This document shows, piece after piece, positions 36,526 through 47,695 of a stretch of DNA of 64,000 nucleotides. Position numbers and translations under genes: made by a program. The notes under the pieces are model-generated. The model did not search any database. It was not told the origin of the DNA and was given only the letters and a program-made list of their open reading frames with translations. Source of the stretch: Fremontodendron californicum (lineage: Eukaryota; Streptophyta; Magnoliopsida; Malvales; Malvaceae); contig JAULJL010000032.1 of NCBI GenBank assembly GCA_030761205.1, positions 11,351,134 through 11,415,133 of the forward strand. Direction: 5' to 3'. How positions within the stretch are numbered: position 1 is the stretch's first letter; each line of letters begins with the position of its first letter.

Positions 36526-36530
36526 ACATT
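36526..36530. repeat. target-site duplication ACATT, left copy
   Basis: ACATT directly precedes the LTR start TGTTGTCGG; the same five bases follow the other LTR end at 43517-43521. In the joined Ogre sequence the five bases occur once. Confidence 0.92.
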
Positions 36531-38095
36531 TGTTGTCGGATTTACAACATGCAAGTGCATGTATCATTGACAAGTAATATAATGAAAAGTAGAGTGTCGA
36601 ACCCACGAGGAATTGTTATTAATTTTGCTAAGTACTAAAATTAGAACAACTCAATCTTATCTAAACAATAAAATAAAGATAGTAATTAAAAACTAAAATT
36701 AAAAGAAACAAATATTGAAAGCAAGTAAATTAAAAAGGGTGAATTCAATTAATTATGAAAGCCTAGGATTACAACTTCCCTCAACACTTCGCTTGAATCT
36801 CTCTCAACCTCTTCACTTGATTGATAATCTTGAGTTATTAACCTAAAGTTTTATCTTATTTATAAGCATCTGTCGATGGTCTTATAAAAATATTCCTCCT
36901 AACCATTAACTATATGTCTATGATAATTGAATTAAAGAAGAACTCATTAAGCTTAGGCTCTAACAATGGTTACACATGACAAGTAAGTATAATTCTACCT
37001 TACCTGCAGATCAATTCATCTTAATAAATGAATATGAAACATGTGTCATTCAATCCATGTCTAACACTAAACTCCCTATGTCTAGTTGTATTTGGGTTAA
37101 CAAATCAATCTAATTGGTAGCTAAGCAATTAGAAGCATTAAGAACAAGATTAAACAAACAACTCAACAAACAATTAAATCAAGCTAGAGAGAGAAAGTAA
37201 ATTCAAACTATGTGTTAAGTTCCATTGAAATCCTAGTAAAAGAGATTTAGTTCATGATAATTAATGAAAACAAAGATTCAAATAGTTTAACCATCATCAA
37301 CTATACAAGAAAAATGAAGAAGAGAAGAGAAGAAACTAAGAGTTGTCAATTCTTGAGTCTTCAATCTTTAAGCTTCCAATCTTCTCAAGAGAATTTGATG
37401 GTGGCTATCTTCTTGAGAGAGAATTAGGTTTCTTGATGTCTAATCCTCTTTATTTTGACCTAAAAAAGTCTTATTTAAAGTTTCCAAGGCCTCCTAGAGT
37501 CCCAAACTTCGTGTCCAAGCAACCAGGTAAAAATCAAGCTTTTTTTGCATTTGTTCACATTTTTACGCTGTTACTGTTCACGAGTCGACGCCGCAGCCTG
37601 ACACCATAGTGCCAACTTTCTTTCCTCCCAGCGCCACGGCGCTAGGCCACGGTGCCAACATTCTGTCCGCTTTAGGTTGGTCTCATTTTCTCCTTGTATT
37701 TTGTCTACTGTTTTGACTGGGTAAATCTCGTCCGATTTTGACGCGCCTTATACCATTGAAAAGGTATGGAAGTCAAATTCAAAAGTCAAGAATGGAGTTT
37801 TCACAAATGAAGTATTTAAGACCGATTTTTTCTTCAAATAAGCTCTAAAGGTCGAATCTACCTGTTCATTGGAATGCACTGATTTTTGTCGTTTTGCACC
37901 TCGAAGCTCCAGATCACCTTGGACCTATAAAAACACATAAATAACAACTAAATAACTTATTTTAAACATAAAATGGATAATTAAAATAAATATAAAAATA
38001 TCTAAAACTAATCAAATCCTAATAAAATCCTCAAGAACTTAGCTGATTCAAAAGCATGAAAAGTGACAAAACAACTATATTTCCTAGAGTTATCA
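36531..38095 (-). repeat. 3' LTR of the Athila gag-pro element
   Basis: It starts TGTTGTCGGATTTACAAC and ends CCTAGAGTTATCA in plus-strand text, 1565 bp. It differs from its partner by scattered substitutions and retains a roughly 40-bp segment (about 37460-37507) that is missing from the other LTR. Confidence 0.9.
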
Positions 38096-38110
38096 CACCC
38101 CCAAACTTAA
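38096..38110 (-). other. polypurine tract of the Athila gag-pro element
   Basis: The minus strand reads TTAAGTTTGGGGGTG directly before the LTR start TGATAACTC. Confidence 0.85.
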
Positions 38111-39595
38111 TATTTTGCTAGTCTTCGAGCAAAACAAAACAAAACACACTAATTAAATAACATGACTCAACATATCAATCAAGATAAATGCACTCAAACA
38201 ATGATTTCTAATTTTCCTCAAAAGTTACCTCAAAATCCTGATTCAAAGTAGAACATAAACATAATCCAAATCTATGATTCAATTAAATCGTAAACTTCAT
38301 GCTTGAATGGATTTTCATTGTGTGTGTGTATAATCTCTTTTTCTAATCAATGCATGCAATCCAAATAAGTTTATATCAATGAAAAATACGAATTAATACT
38401 AGACTCTCATATGTTTGCTTTTCATCTCTCTCTCTCCACTAATGTAGACTAACGCTTCATCAAGGATCAAGTAGGTCTTTATTAAGCTTGTAATGTAAGG
38501 TTAGGGTCAGGGTAGGATAAACATATATTTCGGTTTAAGTTCACCCATAGACACTTTACATTTTTGTCAAGATTTTTGAGAGCCATAGTCTTTTCCTCAA
38601 ATTACATTCTCCATTCTTTCTTTGAATACACTTCTTTTTGCTTCACCAATTTATTTATTTATTTATTTATTTCTATTCTTTATTTTCAAAGAACCATGAA
38701 CTTTTTTTTTTTATCACCACTATTTCACCTAAATTCGACATGGCTCATAATTGATTCCTGTAATATCACCACATGCCTATGTAGTGATGGTTAATCATGG
38801 TTTTTCTTATTTGGCTAGGCTAAAAGATATGGCAATCAAAGAAAATAGATATATCAATAGGAACAAAGAGGTAGACTAAGGATAATCATATATAAAGGTA
38901 AGCTTGAAAGGCTCAAACGATCCAAAGATAGCCTAAATCACTTCCTCAACTTAGTGTTGTCTAGGATTTCACCTTGAAAGAGAATCAAACAAATTCTAGG
39001 GTCTAGACATAATTGCAATTCACATCAACATAATCAGTCTTTAAATAAGCAATGGAAATCTAAGAAAGATATTAAGTGCTCAATTTGTGAAAATCACATC
39101 CTAACATGAACCTAACAAAAGAATTTAACACAACTTCTTCTCATACTTATGTTTTCCCAAGAATCAAGATAAATCAATAACTAAAAATTAATCATTGGAT
39201 AAAGACTCCATCATACTAAGTGTAATATATCTTAAGCAAAAACAAAAAACTTTAGACTCCTAAAAAAATTAGACAATCACACAAACTAAAATAAACCTAA
39301 AGACACACCCCCAGACTTAAAACAAACATTGTCCTCAATGTTTAGAAATAAAAAGAGTAAAAACAAGAAAACTCCCCTATCGATGCAAGCAAAGCAGAAG
39401 AAGCTTTAGTTTTCCTCTTAGACTTCATCATGCTTATCCAAGTTGGGTGAGTAGTCACTACAAAAGAAAACAAAGTAAAAATAAATTAATAAAAATAAAA
39501 ATACTCTAAAAATTAAAAGAAAAGAAAAATAAAAATTTTAGAACTTGGGTTGCCTCCCAAAAAACGCTTGATTTATAGTCTTTGGCTTGACTATC
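38111..39595 (-). other. noncoding 3' region of the Athila gag-pro element
   Basis: There is no credible ORF on either strand. Read on the minus strand, the stop of gag-pro is followed by GGGAGGCAACCCAAGTTC (39540-39557) and then CATTGAGGACAATGTTTG plus TTTTAAGTCTGGGGGTGTG (39304-39340), phrases I know as the sequence just after the Athila pol ORF. That places the missing pol between protease and this point. A short ATTT microsatellite lies at about 38649-38672. Confidence 0.65.
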
Positions 39596-41878
39596 TCATT
39601 GTTCATTAACCGACATCTTTCCACTTGAACCATTGCCCCCCTTTTTCTTTGCTCTATGAGGCCTTGCATTCACAAAATTGTGGCTTCCATGCATCTTGGA
39701 AGTAGAATGTGAAATTGCTTCAAGTGGTGTAGTGGAACAATTTCCATTGAATGCTTCTTTGGAATCCCTGTTCACCACTTTGGCTGCGAAACATTCATCA
39801 AATTCGTTACGAAACTTCATAGCCTTAAAAACTTTAAAAGTTACCTGTTGATCTAAAACTCTCATGGTAAGTTCTCCTTTTTGCACATCAATGAGAGTTC
39901 TACCGATGGCTAAGAATGGTCTCCCAAGAATTATGGGTATTTCACTATCTTCCTCCATGTCAAGCACAATGAAATCAGTCGAAAAGAAGAATTTGTCAAC
40001 CTTGACTAGCACATACTCAACCATGCCTCTTGGATGTTTGATGGATCTATCAGCAAGTTGCAACATCACTATAGTGGGCTTTATCTCCCCTAAACCAAGC
40101 TTGCGGTAGATAAAAAGAGGCATTAAATTTACACTCACCTCCAAATCACATAAAGCTTTACCAAAAAATTTATCACCAATGGCGCATGCAATGGCGAAGC
40201 TTCCTGGATCTTTGAGTTTGGGTGGGAGTTTCTTTTGAAGAATAGCGCTGCACTCTTCAGTAAGGGCAATTATCTCAATCTCATCCAATTTCCTCTTCTT
40301 AGACAAAATTTATTTCATAAACTTGACATACTTAGGCATTTGTTCTCAAGCTTCAGCAAAAGGTATATTAATATGGAGCTTTTTGAATACCTCAAGAAAC
40401 TTCTGAAACTGTTTGTCAAGCTTATTCTTTTGAAAGCACTAAGGAAAATATGGTGGTGGATAGACTGGAGGCTTCTTCTCTTTTTCTTGTGCTTTTTCAA
40501 TTTTGTTTTTCCCCAAATGTTCCACTTCAAGAGGCTTGGAAGGCAATTCTGGCACTTTTCTTTGAAGACATTGAGAAAAGGGTGGTGGTGGGTAACCTCG
40601 AGGTGTCTTCTCTTGAATTCTCTCATTATGATTTTGGCTACCCACTTCTACTTCTTTCCCACTCCTTAATGTAATGGCATTGCATTGCTCTTTCCTATGG
40701 CCTTTAGGATTGGTTTCAGTATCACTTGGAAGAGTTCCTAGGGGACAATTGTTAATTGCATCAAGCTGGCCTATTTGTGTCTCAAGACTTCTAAGTGTGG
40801 CATTGTTTGATGCCATGTATTGCATAAGCATTTCTTCCATAGATGATTTCTTTTCTAGGACAAGAGCACGGGCTTGTTGTGAAGAAAACCCAGGAAGGGA
40901 TGCTTGCTTAGTGGCGAAAGTAAGCCCTTGATTATTATTCCAAGAAAAGTTTTGATGATTTCTCCAACTTGGACTGTAATTGTTGGAATAAGGATTGTTT
41001 TTCTATCTATTGTAGTCTCCAACATGTTGAACTGATTCGGCATTGGTTGGGCATCTATCACTAGTATGTCTTTCACCACATAATTCACATGATACAAACG
41101 GGCTTTGGACTGCTTGTACACTAAAGGTTTCAACTTTCTTGGATAATGCTTCCATCTGTGCCGATAAGGCACTGATCTCATTCAACTGATAACTGCCTGG
41201 AGATTTCCTTGGGAAAATTCGCTCAGTGGACCATTGATAATTATTGGATGACATCACCTCAATTAAATTATAAGCCTCATCAATTTCTTCGCCCATGAGT
41301 GATCCACCTACTGCAGCATCTATAGAACTTCTAGTATGACCTATTAACCCATTGTAGAAGGTGTTTACCTGAAACCAGTCAAGTATCCCATGATAAGGAC
41401 ATCGTCGAAGCAGATCTTTGTACCTTTCCCAAGCTTCATATAATGATTTCGAGTCATACTGCATAAAAGATGTGATATCATTCCGCATCTTAGCTGTCTT
41501 GGTAGAGGGAAAATATTTGGCAAGAAATTTCTAGGCTAGATTAGCCCAAGTGGTAATGGAGCCAGCAGGAAAAGAGTTCAACCAACTCTTGGCCTTATCT
41601 CGAAGTGAGAAAGGGATGAGTCTCAATCTAATGGCATCATCAGTAACACCATTCTGTTTCAAAAGATCGCAAACTTCTAGGAAATTCACGATGTGAGCAT
41701 TCGGGTCATCATTCGGTAAGCCACTGAACTGAACTGATATATTGATCATCTGAAGGATGGTTGGCTTTATCTCGAACGTATTGTCCTGGATGGCAGGCCT
41801 CCAAATACTAGTCTGAAGATGTTGCATGAGAGGAACCCCATACTCTCGCAAAGTCTTTGTTTCGTCAGCTTCAGCCAT
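39596..41878 (-). pseudogene. Athila gag-protease polyprotein with five in-frame stops
   Basis: One frame runs the full length: the stops TAG 41533, TAG 41005, TAG 40441, TGA 40348 and TAA 40312 break it but do not shift it. Gag core segments are INISVQFSGLPNDDPNAHI, LRLIPFSLRDKAKSWLNS and YEAWERYKDLLRRCPYHG; the zinc knuckle is CELCGERHTSDRC (CX2CX4HX4C, near 41060-41100). Further on are ITLRSGKEVE and a proline-rich stretch, then protease text LTEECSAILQKKLPPKLKDP, KALCDLEVSVNLMPL and IPIILGRPFL. The active site normally reads D-(L)-G-A-S; here the Gly-Ala are Glu-Val, so the protease would be inactive. Length and order match the N-terminal half of an Athila polyprotein. Confidence 0.9.
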
Positions 41879-41963
41879 TGTACCTGAAAATAAGAAGGAA
41901 AAAGTAAGTTTAAATTAAGACTAAGGTTGTTTAGTATTAATATTAACAAAAATAATAAACAAT

Positions 41964-41981
41964 TCCCCGACAACAGTGCCA
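41964..41981 (-). other. primer binding site, tRNA-Asp type
   Basis: The minus strand reads TGGCACTGTTGTCGGGGA, which differs by two transitions from the complement of a plant tRNA-Asp 3' end (TGGCGCCGTTGCCGGGGA), the classical Athila primer. It lies six bases inside the LTR boundary. Confidence 0.82.
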
Positions 41982-41987
41982 AAAACT

Positions 41988-43516
41988 TGTTGTCGGATTT
42001 ACACCAAGCAAGTGCACATATCATTGACAAGTAATATAATGAAAAGTAGAGTGTCGAACCCACGAGAAATTGTTATTAATTTTGCTAAGTACTAAAATTA
42101 GAACAACTCAATCTTATCTAAACAATTAAATAAAGATAGTAATTAAAAACTAAAATTAAAAGAAACAAATATTGAAAGCAAGTAAATTAAAAAGGATGAA
42201 TTCAATTAATTATGAAAGCTTAGGATTACAACTTCCTTCAACACTTCACTTGAATCTCTCTCAACCTCTTCACTTGATTAATAATCCTGAGTTATTAACC
42301 TAAAGTTTTATCTTATTTATAAGCATCTGTCGATGGTCTTATAAAAATATTCCTCCTAACCATTAACTATATGTCTATGATAATTGAATTAAAGAAGAAC
42401 TCATTAAGCTTAGGCTCTAACAATGGTTACACATGACAAGTAAGTATAATTCTACCCTACTTGCAGATCAATTCATCTTAATAAATGAATATGAAACATG
42501 TGTCATTCAATCCATGTCTAACACTAAACTCCCTATGTCTAGTTGTATTTAGGTTAACAAATCAATCTAATTGGTAGCTAAGCAATTAGAAGCATTAAGA
42601 ACAAGATTAAACAAACAATTCAACAAACCATTAAATCAAGCTAAAGAGAGAAAGTAAATTCAAACTATGTATTGTTTTCCATTGAAATCATAGTAAAAGA
42701 GATTTTTTTCATGATAATTAATGAAAACAAATATTCAAATAGTTTAACCATCATCAACTACACAAGAAAAATAAAGAAGAGAAAAGAAGAAACTAAGAGT
42801 TGTTAATTTTTGAGTCTTCAATCTTTAAGCTTCCAATCTTCTTGAGAGAATTTGATGGTGGCTATCTTCTTGAGAGAGAATTAGATTTCTTGATGTCTAA
42901 TCCACTTTATTTTGACCTAAAAGAGTTCGTGCCAAAGCAACCAAGTAAAAATCAGGTTTTTTTTTTTGCATTTTTTCACATTTTTTTGCTATTACTGTTC
43001 ACAGGTCGGCACCATGGCCTGGAACCATGGTCCCAACTTTTTGTCCTCCCAGTGCAGTAGTGCTAGGCCGCGGCGCCAACATTCTGTCTACTTCAGGTTG
43101 GTCTCGCATTTTCCTCGTATTTTGTCTGCTGTTTTGACTAGGAAACTCTCGTCCGATTGTGATGCGCCTTATACCGTTGGAAAGCTATGGAAGTCAGATT
43201 GAAATTTCAAGAAGGGAGTTTTCTCAAATGAAGTCTTTAAGACTGAGTTTTTCTTGAAATAAGCTCCAGAGGTTGAATCTGTCTGCTCATTGGAATCGAC
43301 CGATTTTGGTCGTTTTGCACCTCGAAGCTCCAGATCACCTTGGACCTATAAAAACACATAAATAACAACTAAATAACTTATTTTAAACATAAAATGGATA
43401 ATTTAAATAAATATAAAAATATCTAAAACTAATCAAATCCCAATAAAATCCTCAAGAACTTAGCCGATTCAAAAGCATAAAAGGTGACAAAATAACTATA
43501 TTTCCTAGAGTTATCA
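41988..43516 (-). repeat. 5' LTR of the Athila gag-pro element
   Basis: It starts TGTTGTCGGATTTACACC and ends CCTAGAGTTATCA in plus-strand text, 1529 bp. Near-identical to 36531-38095 apart from point changes and one deletion. Confidence 0.9.
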
Positions 43517-43521
43517 ACATT
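43517..43521. repeat. target-site duplication ACATT, right copy
   Basis: ACATT follows the LTR end GTTATCA, then the Ogre protease frame resumes (CTACCACGAGTACTCCTG). Confidence 0.92.
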
Positions 43522-44503
43522 CTACCACGAGTACTCCTGGATAATGGTTCTTCGTTGAATGTGATGCCCCAGGCAACCTTGTCTAAGCTGCCGATCGACA
43601 TGTCTTATATGCTACTCAGCCATACTATCGTCAGAGCATTTGATGGCACCCGACGGGAAGTGATAGGAACCATTGAGATCCCACTCGAGATAAGTCCCTG
43701 AACCTATAAAGTTGATTTCCAAGTTATGGATATTACCCCATCTTACAACTGTTTGTTGGGAAGGCCATGGATCCATTCAGCTGGGACAGTACCATTATCT
43801 CTCCACCAGAAATTGAAGTTTGTAATGGAGGGACATTTGGTCAGTTTATCGGGAGAAGAAGACATCATAGCCTCTATGTTCACCGATTCTCCCTATATAG
43901 AACTTAATAAGGATGCGGTAGAATGCTCATTCAGATCACTGGAATTTGTTAATATTGTGTTCAGCACTAAAGGACATAAGATTCCAGAGTTGAAGCAGTC
44001 CAAAAATACCAGGTTGGGGGTGAAAATGACAGTAGGGAAAGGCTGCAGAGCAGAAAAGGGACTGGGAAAATATCTCCAAGGATGGTCAGAGCAATTGAAG
44101 TAACAGGGAAGAAAGACAGATTTGGTCTCGGATATCTCCCAAAAGCTCACGAAAAGAGGAAACAAATGGAGAAAAATTGAAATAAGAGGATGGCTCGTCT
44201 CTCGGGTATGGATATAGAGTGGGAGCCCATGACTTTCCCACCAATCCTTCACAGCTTTCGTTCAGCTGGTTTTGAGTTTGGGGAGAAGGATTTCGATAAT
44301 GTGTTGGTAATGATTGAACAAGCCTTTGAGAAGTTCCATATGAGCAAGGAAGAGCAGGTGCAAGACATAGTAATCTGTATAGCTGGTGAAGAAGGAGTTG
44401 AAAATAAGAATACAAGTTGGATGGTGCGACCATGTCCACTAGGTTATAAATTAACAAACTAGAGTGCGATCGAGCTTCCTATAGTTTTTAGGTCTACTCC
44501 AGA
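43522..44503 (+). pseudogene. Ogre aspartic protease and G-patch
   Basis: The frame resumes at the insertion with the catalytic motif LLDNGSSLNVMP (Asp-Asn-Gly in place of the usual Asp-Thr/Ser-Gly, as I recall for this lineage), then LLSHTIVRAFDGTRREVIG and ITPSYNCLLGRPWIHSAG. The G-patch-like LGVKMTVGKGCRAEKGLGKY follows near 44010-44070. A TGA near 43699, a frameshift near 44085 and a TAG at 44461 interrupt it. It ends at the intron donor at 44504. Confidence 0.82.
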
Positions 44504-44699
44504 GTAATACTCTGAAACAATCTTAATTATTTTTGCCCAAGGAAATTAAGAATTTTTCTATATGGGTTTATGTTTAAAAATCTTCATTTAATAAATAACA
44601 AGCATAATGCATTTTCTTCATATTGATGTGTACATATTCTTTCATTTTCTTCCATTGCCTATATGCCTTCCTATGTTGTTTCTTCCTCACCTATTACAG
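44504..44699 (+). other. Ogre intron between protease and RT
   Basis: The donor is AGA|GTAATACTC at 44504 and the acceptor TTCCTCACCTATTACAG at 44699, preceded by a T/C-rich tract; length 196 bp. Removing it joins GA and G into a Glu codon and keeps one frame from the protease side (FRSTPE) into the RT side (YTDTEYEDH). The unspliced frame meets a TAA immediately. An intron at this place is established for Ogre elements; the boundaries here are my reading. Confidence 0.75.
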
Positions 44700-45760
44700 G
44701 TATACGGATACGGAATATGAGGACCATCTTGTCAATAATTCTAAAATTGATTTTGAAAGACCCATTTGCACGAGCGATTTTGACGTAAACAAAGATGCCG
44801 AAGATTATGGTCTGCCCCCAGATTTATTGAGGAAAATAGAACAAGAGGAGAAGCAAGTATTGCCTCATAAGGAGCTGTTAGAAATGATAAACTTGGGAAG
44901 TGGGGAAGAAATAAAGGAAGTCAAAATTGAGACCTCAGTGTCATCATCAACAAAATATGAACTAATAGCTTTACTCCAGGAATATGTAGATGTATTTGCA
45001 TAGTTATACCAAGACATGCCAGGGTTGGGTCCTAATATTGTGGTCCACAAGCTCCCTTTAAGACCAGATTGCAAGCCAATTCAGCAAAAATTGAGAAGAA
45101 TGAGGCCTGACATGTTGTTAAAGATAAAAGAAGAGGTAAAAAAGTAGTTCGATGCCGGGTTCTTGGATGTGACAAAATATTTGAAATGGGTAACGAATAT
45201 TATCCCAGTTCAGAAGAAAGATGGCAAAGTACGAATGTCTATTGATTACAGGGATTTGAATAAGGCTAGTCCTAAAGATAATTTCCCTTTGCCTCATATC
45301 GATACATTGGTGGCTAATACGGCAAAGAGTTCTTTGTTTTCCTTCATGGATGGATTCTCAGGGTACAATTAGATTAAGATGGCACCGAAAGATATAGAGA
45401 AAACTATGTTTGTGACGATGTGGGGAACATTTTGCTATAAGGTGATGTCGTTTGGATTGAAAAATGCCGGGGCAACATACTAGAGAGCCATGGTAACTTT
45501 GTTTCATGATACGATGCACAAGGAGATTGAAGTCTATGTTGATGACATGATCGCAAAGTCACAAGGAGAAGCTGAGCATATTGCGAATCTTAAAAAGCTT
45601 TTCGAAAGACTAAGAAAGTTTCGACTCAAACTAAACCTGGCAAAATGCACTTTCGGAGTCACTTCGAGGAAGTTGTTAGGTTTTGTCGTCAGTAAGAGGG
45701 GAATCAAGATTGATCCAGATAAAGTAAAGGCCATCCAGAACTTGCCACCACCTCGTACTC
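44700..45760 (+). pseudogene. Ogre reverse transcriptase
   Basis: There is one frame from 44700 to about 45757, with TAG stops at 45001, 45145, 45370 and 45481. Landmarks: LHKLPL-type N-terminus, IIPVQKKDGKVRMSIDYRDL, ASPKDNFPLPHIDTLV, CYKVMSFGLKNAGATY, catalytic VYVDDMIAK (near 45530) and LLGFVVSKRGIKIDPDKVKA. The other Ogre copy has sense codons at the four stop positions: Trp for 45001, and Gln for the other three. A frameshift near 45760 leads into RNase H. Confidence 0.88.
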
Positions 45761-46830
45761 AAAAAGGAAGTGAGAGGCTTTCTAGGAAGATTGGATTACA
45801 TTGCTCGATTTATTTCTCAGTTAACCGACAAATGTGATCCAATATTTAAGCTACTTCGAAAGCATGATCTGAGAGAATGGGATAAAGGGTGTCAGATCAC
45901 CTTTGATAAAGTTAAGCACTATCTATCCAATCCACCAGTGCTAATGCTGCCTGTTCCAAAAAAACCAATGATATTGTATTTATCAGTATTTGAGAGATCT
46001 ATGGGTGGTGTATTAGGGCAACATGATGAGATCGGGAAGAAAGAACAAGCTATTTATTACTTCAGCAAGAAGTTCATAGAGTATGAGCTAAAGTATACAT
46101 CGATAGAAAAGTTGTATTGTGCCTTAGCTTGGACTGCTTGGAGGCTCAGACAATACATGTTGTACCATACGATGTGGTTGATTGCCAAGCTAGATCCCAT
46201 CAAGTATATGTTGGAAGCACCCTCCTTTTCAGGAAGAACAACAAGATGGCAAGTTTTGTTGTCAGAGTACAACATTGTGTATGTGAGTCAGAAAGCTATA
46301 AATTGCAGCGTAGTAGCCGAGTTTTTAGCAAGTCAGGCAATTGAAGATTATGAGCCATTGAACTTTGATTTCCCTGATGAAGACCTGATGTGTGTTTCAC
46401 AAGAAGATGGGATTCCCCTGAAGAAGAAAATATGGAAAATGTACTTTGATGGCATATCTAATGCCATAGGGCACGGGATTGGAGGAGTGCTCATATCCTC
46501 AGAAGAAGATTATTATCCTTTCACTGCCAGATTGGATTTTGATTCTACAAACAATACTGCTGAATATAGGCCGTGTACTACAGGCCTTCGTGCTGCTGTA
46601 GACAGAAAGATTAAAACATTGGAAGTTTTCAGAGATTCAACCCTAGTGATATACCAACTACGGGGAGAATGGAAAACCCGAGATGCAAAGTTAATCCGAT
46701 TCTGAGAGCTCATACTGAGTTTGATAGAGGAATTAGAAGAAGTGAGTTTCAACTACTTTCCCCGAGAAGAAAACTGAATGACGGATGCTTTAGCCAGTTT
46801 GTCATCAATGTTTAAAGTAAATGAAAGGGC
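45761..46830 (+). pseudogene. Ogre connection/RNase H and second (archaeal-type) RNase H
   Basis: The 45770-46705 frame begins with the thumb/connection (FLGRLDYIARFISQLTDKCD), then an RNase H in which the usual catalytic Asp pair reads ILYLSVFERSMGGVLGQHD, i.e. degenerate. A second RNase H follows: KMYFDGISNAIGHGIGGVL, NNTAEYRPCTTGLRAA and LEVFRDSTLVIYQL, supplying the D, E and D of the active site, and the final Asp in MTDALASLSSM after stops at 46703 (TGA) and about 46776. A degenerate first and an added second RNase H is the recognised Tat-clade arrangement. Confidence 0.85.
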
Positions 46831-47690
46831 TGAAGTTGTGCCAATACTGAGCCTGATATGAGTCTCCTGCTCATTGCCTAAGTATCGAAGAAGAAGTGGA
46901 TGGTCTCCCTTGGTATTACGACATCTAGCAATACATCAGGAGTCAATGGTCTCCTGAACAAGCAACAGAAAATGATAGGAGGACTCTTAGGAGATTGGCA
47001 ATGGGTTTTTTCCTAGATGGTGAGATTCTCTACAAGAAAGGGAAAGATCAGGTTCTATTGAGGTGTGTCGGGTCTACCGAAGCTCAGAGAATCATTGAAC
47101 AAGTCTACGAAGGGATATTTGACACTCATGCCAATGGTCACATGCTTGCTAAACATATTATAAGAGCAGGATATTATTAACTAACGATGGAAGGAGATTG
47201 CATTAGTTACTCCCGGAAGTGTCATAAATGTCAGATACATGCAGATAAGATTCATGTGCCTCCATCACCATTGCATGTCATGACTGCACTATGGTCATTT
47301 TCGATGTGGGGAATGGATATGATCGGGCCTATTACCCCAAAAGCTTCAAACGAACACTGTTTCATCCTAGTGGCCATAGATTACTTCACAAAGTGGGTGG
47401 AAGCCACTTCTTATGCTAATGTAACGAAGTCAGTGGTATGCAGATTCGTCAAGAAGGTAATTATATGCCGATATGGATTACCAGAGAGAATTATTTCAGA
47501 CAATGCTCTCAATCTGAAATGAATGGGGCAGTAGAAGCAACCAATAAGAACATCAAGAAGATCGTTGAGAAGATGACCGATGTGTACAAAGATTAGCACG
47601 AGATCTTGCCTTTTGCTCTTCACTCATACCGTACCTCGGTCTGCACGTCTACGGGTGCCATGCCATTTTCTTTGGTATATGGAATTGAAG
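46831..47690 (+). pseudogene. Ogre integrase, N-terminal and core part
   Basis: The linker to 46994 is stop-rich. The 46995-47180 frame shows the zinc-binding region around THANGHMLAKHIIRAGYY, followed by CHKCQIHADKIH (47220-47255), together the HHCC module. The core has SMWGMDMIGPITP (first Asp) and ISDNALNLK (second Asp), but then jumps to NGAVEATNKNIKKIVEKM, so roughly 25 residues normally between the second Asp and the catalytic Glu are missing and the frame shifts at 47519. A TAG is at 47594. The Tekay element cuts it at 47690 after YGIEAV. Confidence 0.85.
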
Positions 47691-47695
47691 CAGTG
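47691..47695. repeat. target-site duplication CAGTG, left copy
   Basis: CAGTG precedes the chromovirus LTR; the same five bases follow the other LTR at 62827-62831. Confidence 0.9.

Larger units (their letters stand above)
36531..43516 (-). mobile_element. complete Athila-lineage gag-pro element without RT or integrase (TR-GAG type)
   Basis: The element is 6986 bp with two LTRs (36531-38095 and 41988-43516), an exact ACATT target duplication, a PBS, a polypurine tract and one long gag-pro frame (41878-39596). Between the protease and the 3' LTR there is only noncoding sequence with no trace of RT, RNase H or integrase. Elements with LTRs and gag (or gag-pro) alone are known in plants as TR-GAGs and depend on partners. 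The PBS matches the Asp tRNA used by Athila. Confidence 0.9.

Noticed and set aside
38649..38672. ATTT run as a functional repeat
   Set aside because: A short microsatellite in noncoding element sequence; unremarkable.
40235..40669. 144-codon plus-strand ORF
   Set aside because: It is the antisense shadow of the Athila gag-pro frame, which has clear gag and protease motifs on the minus strand.
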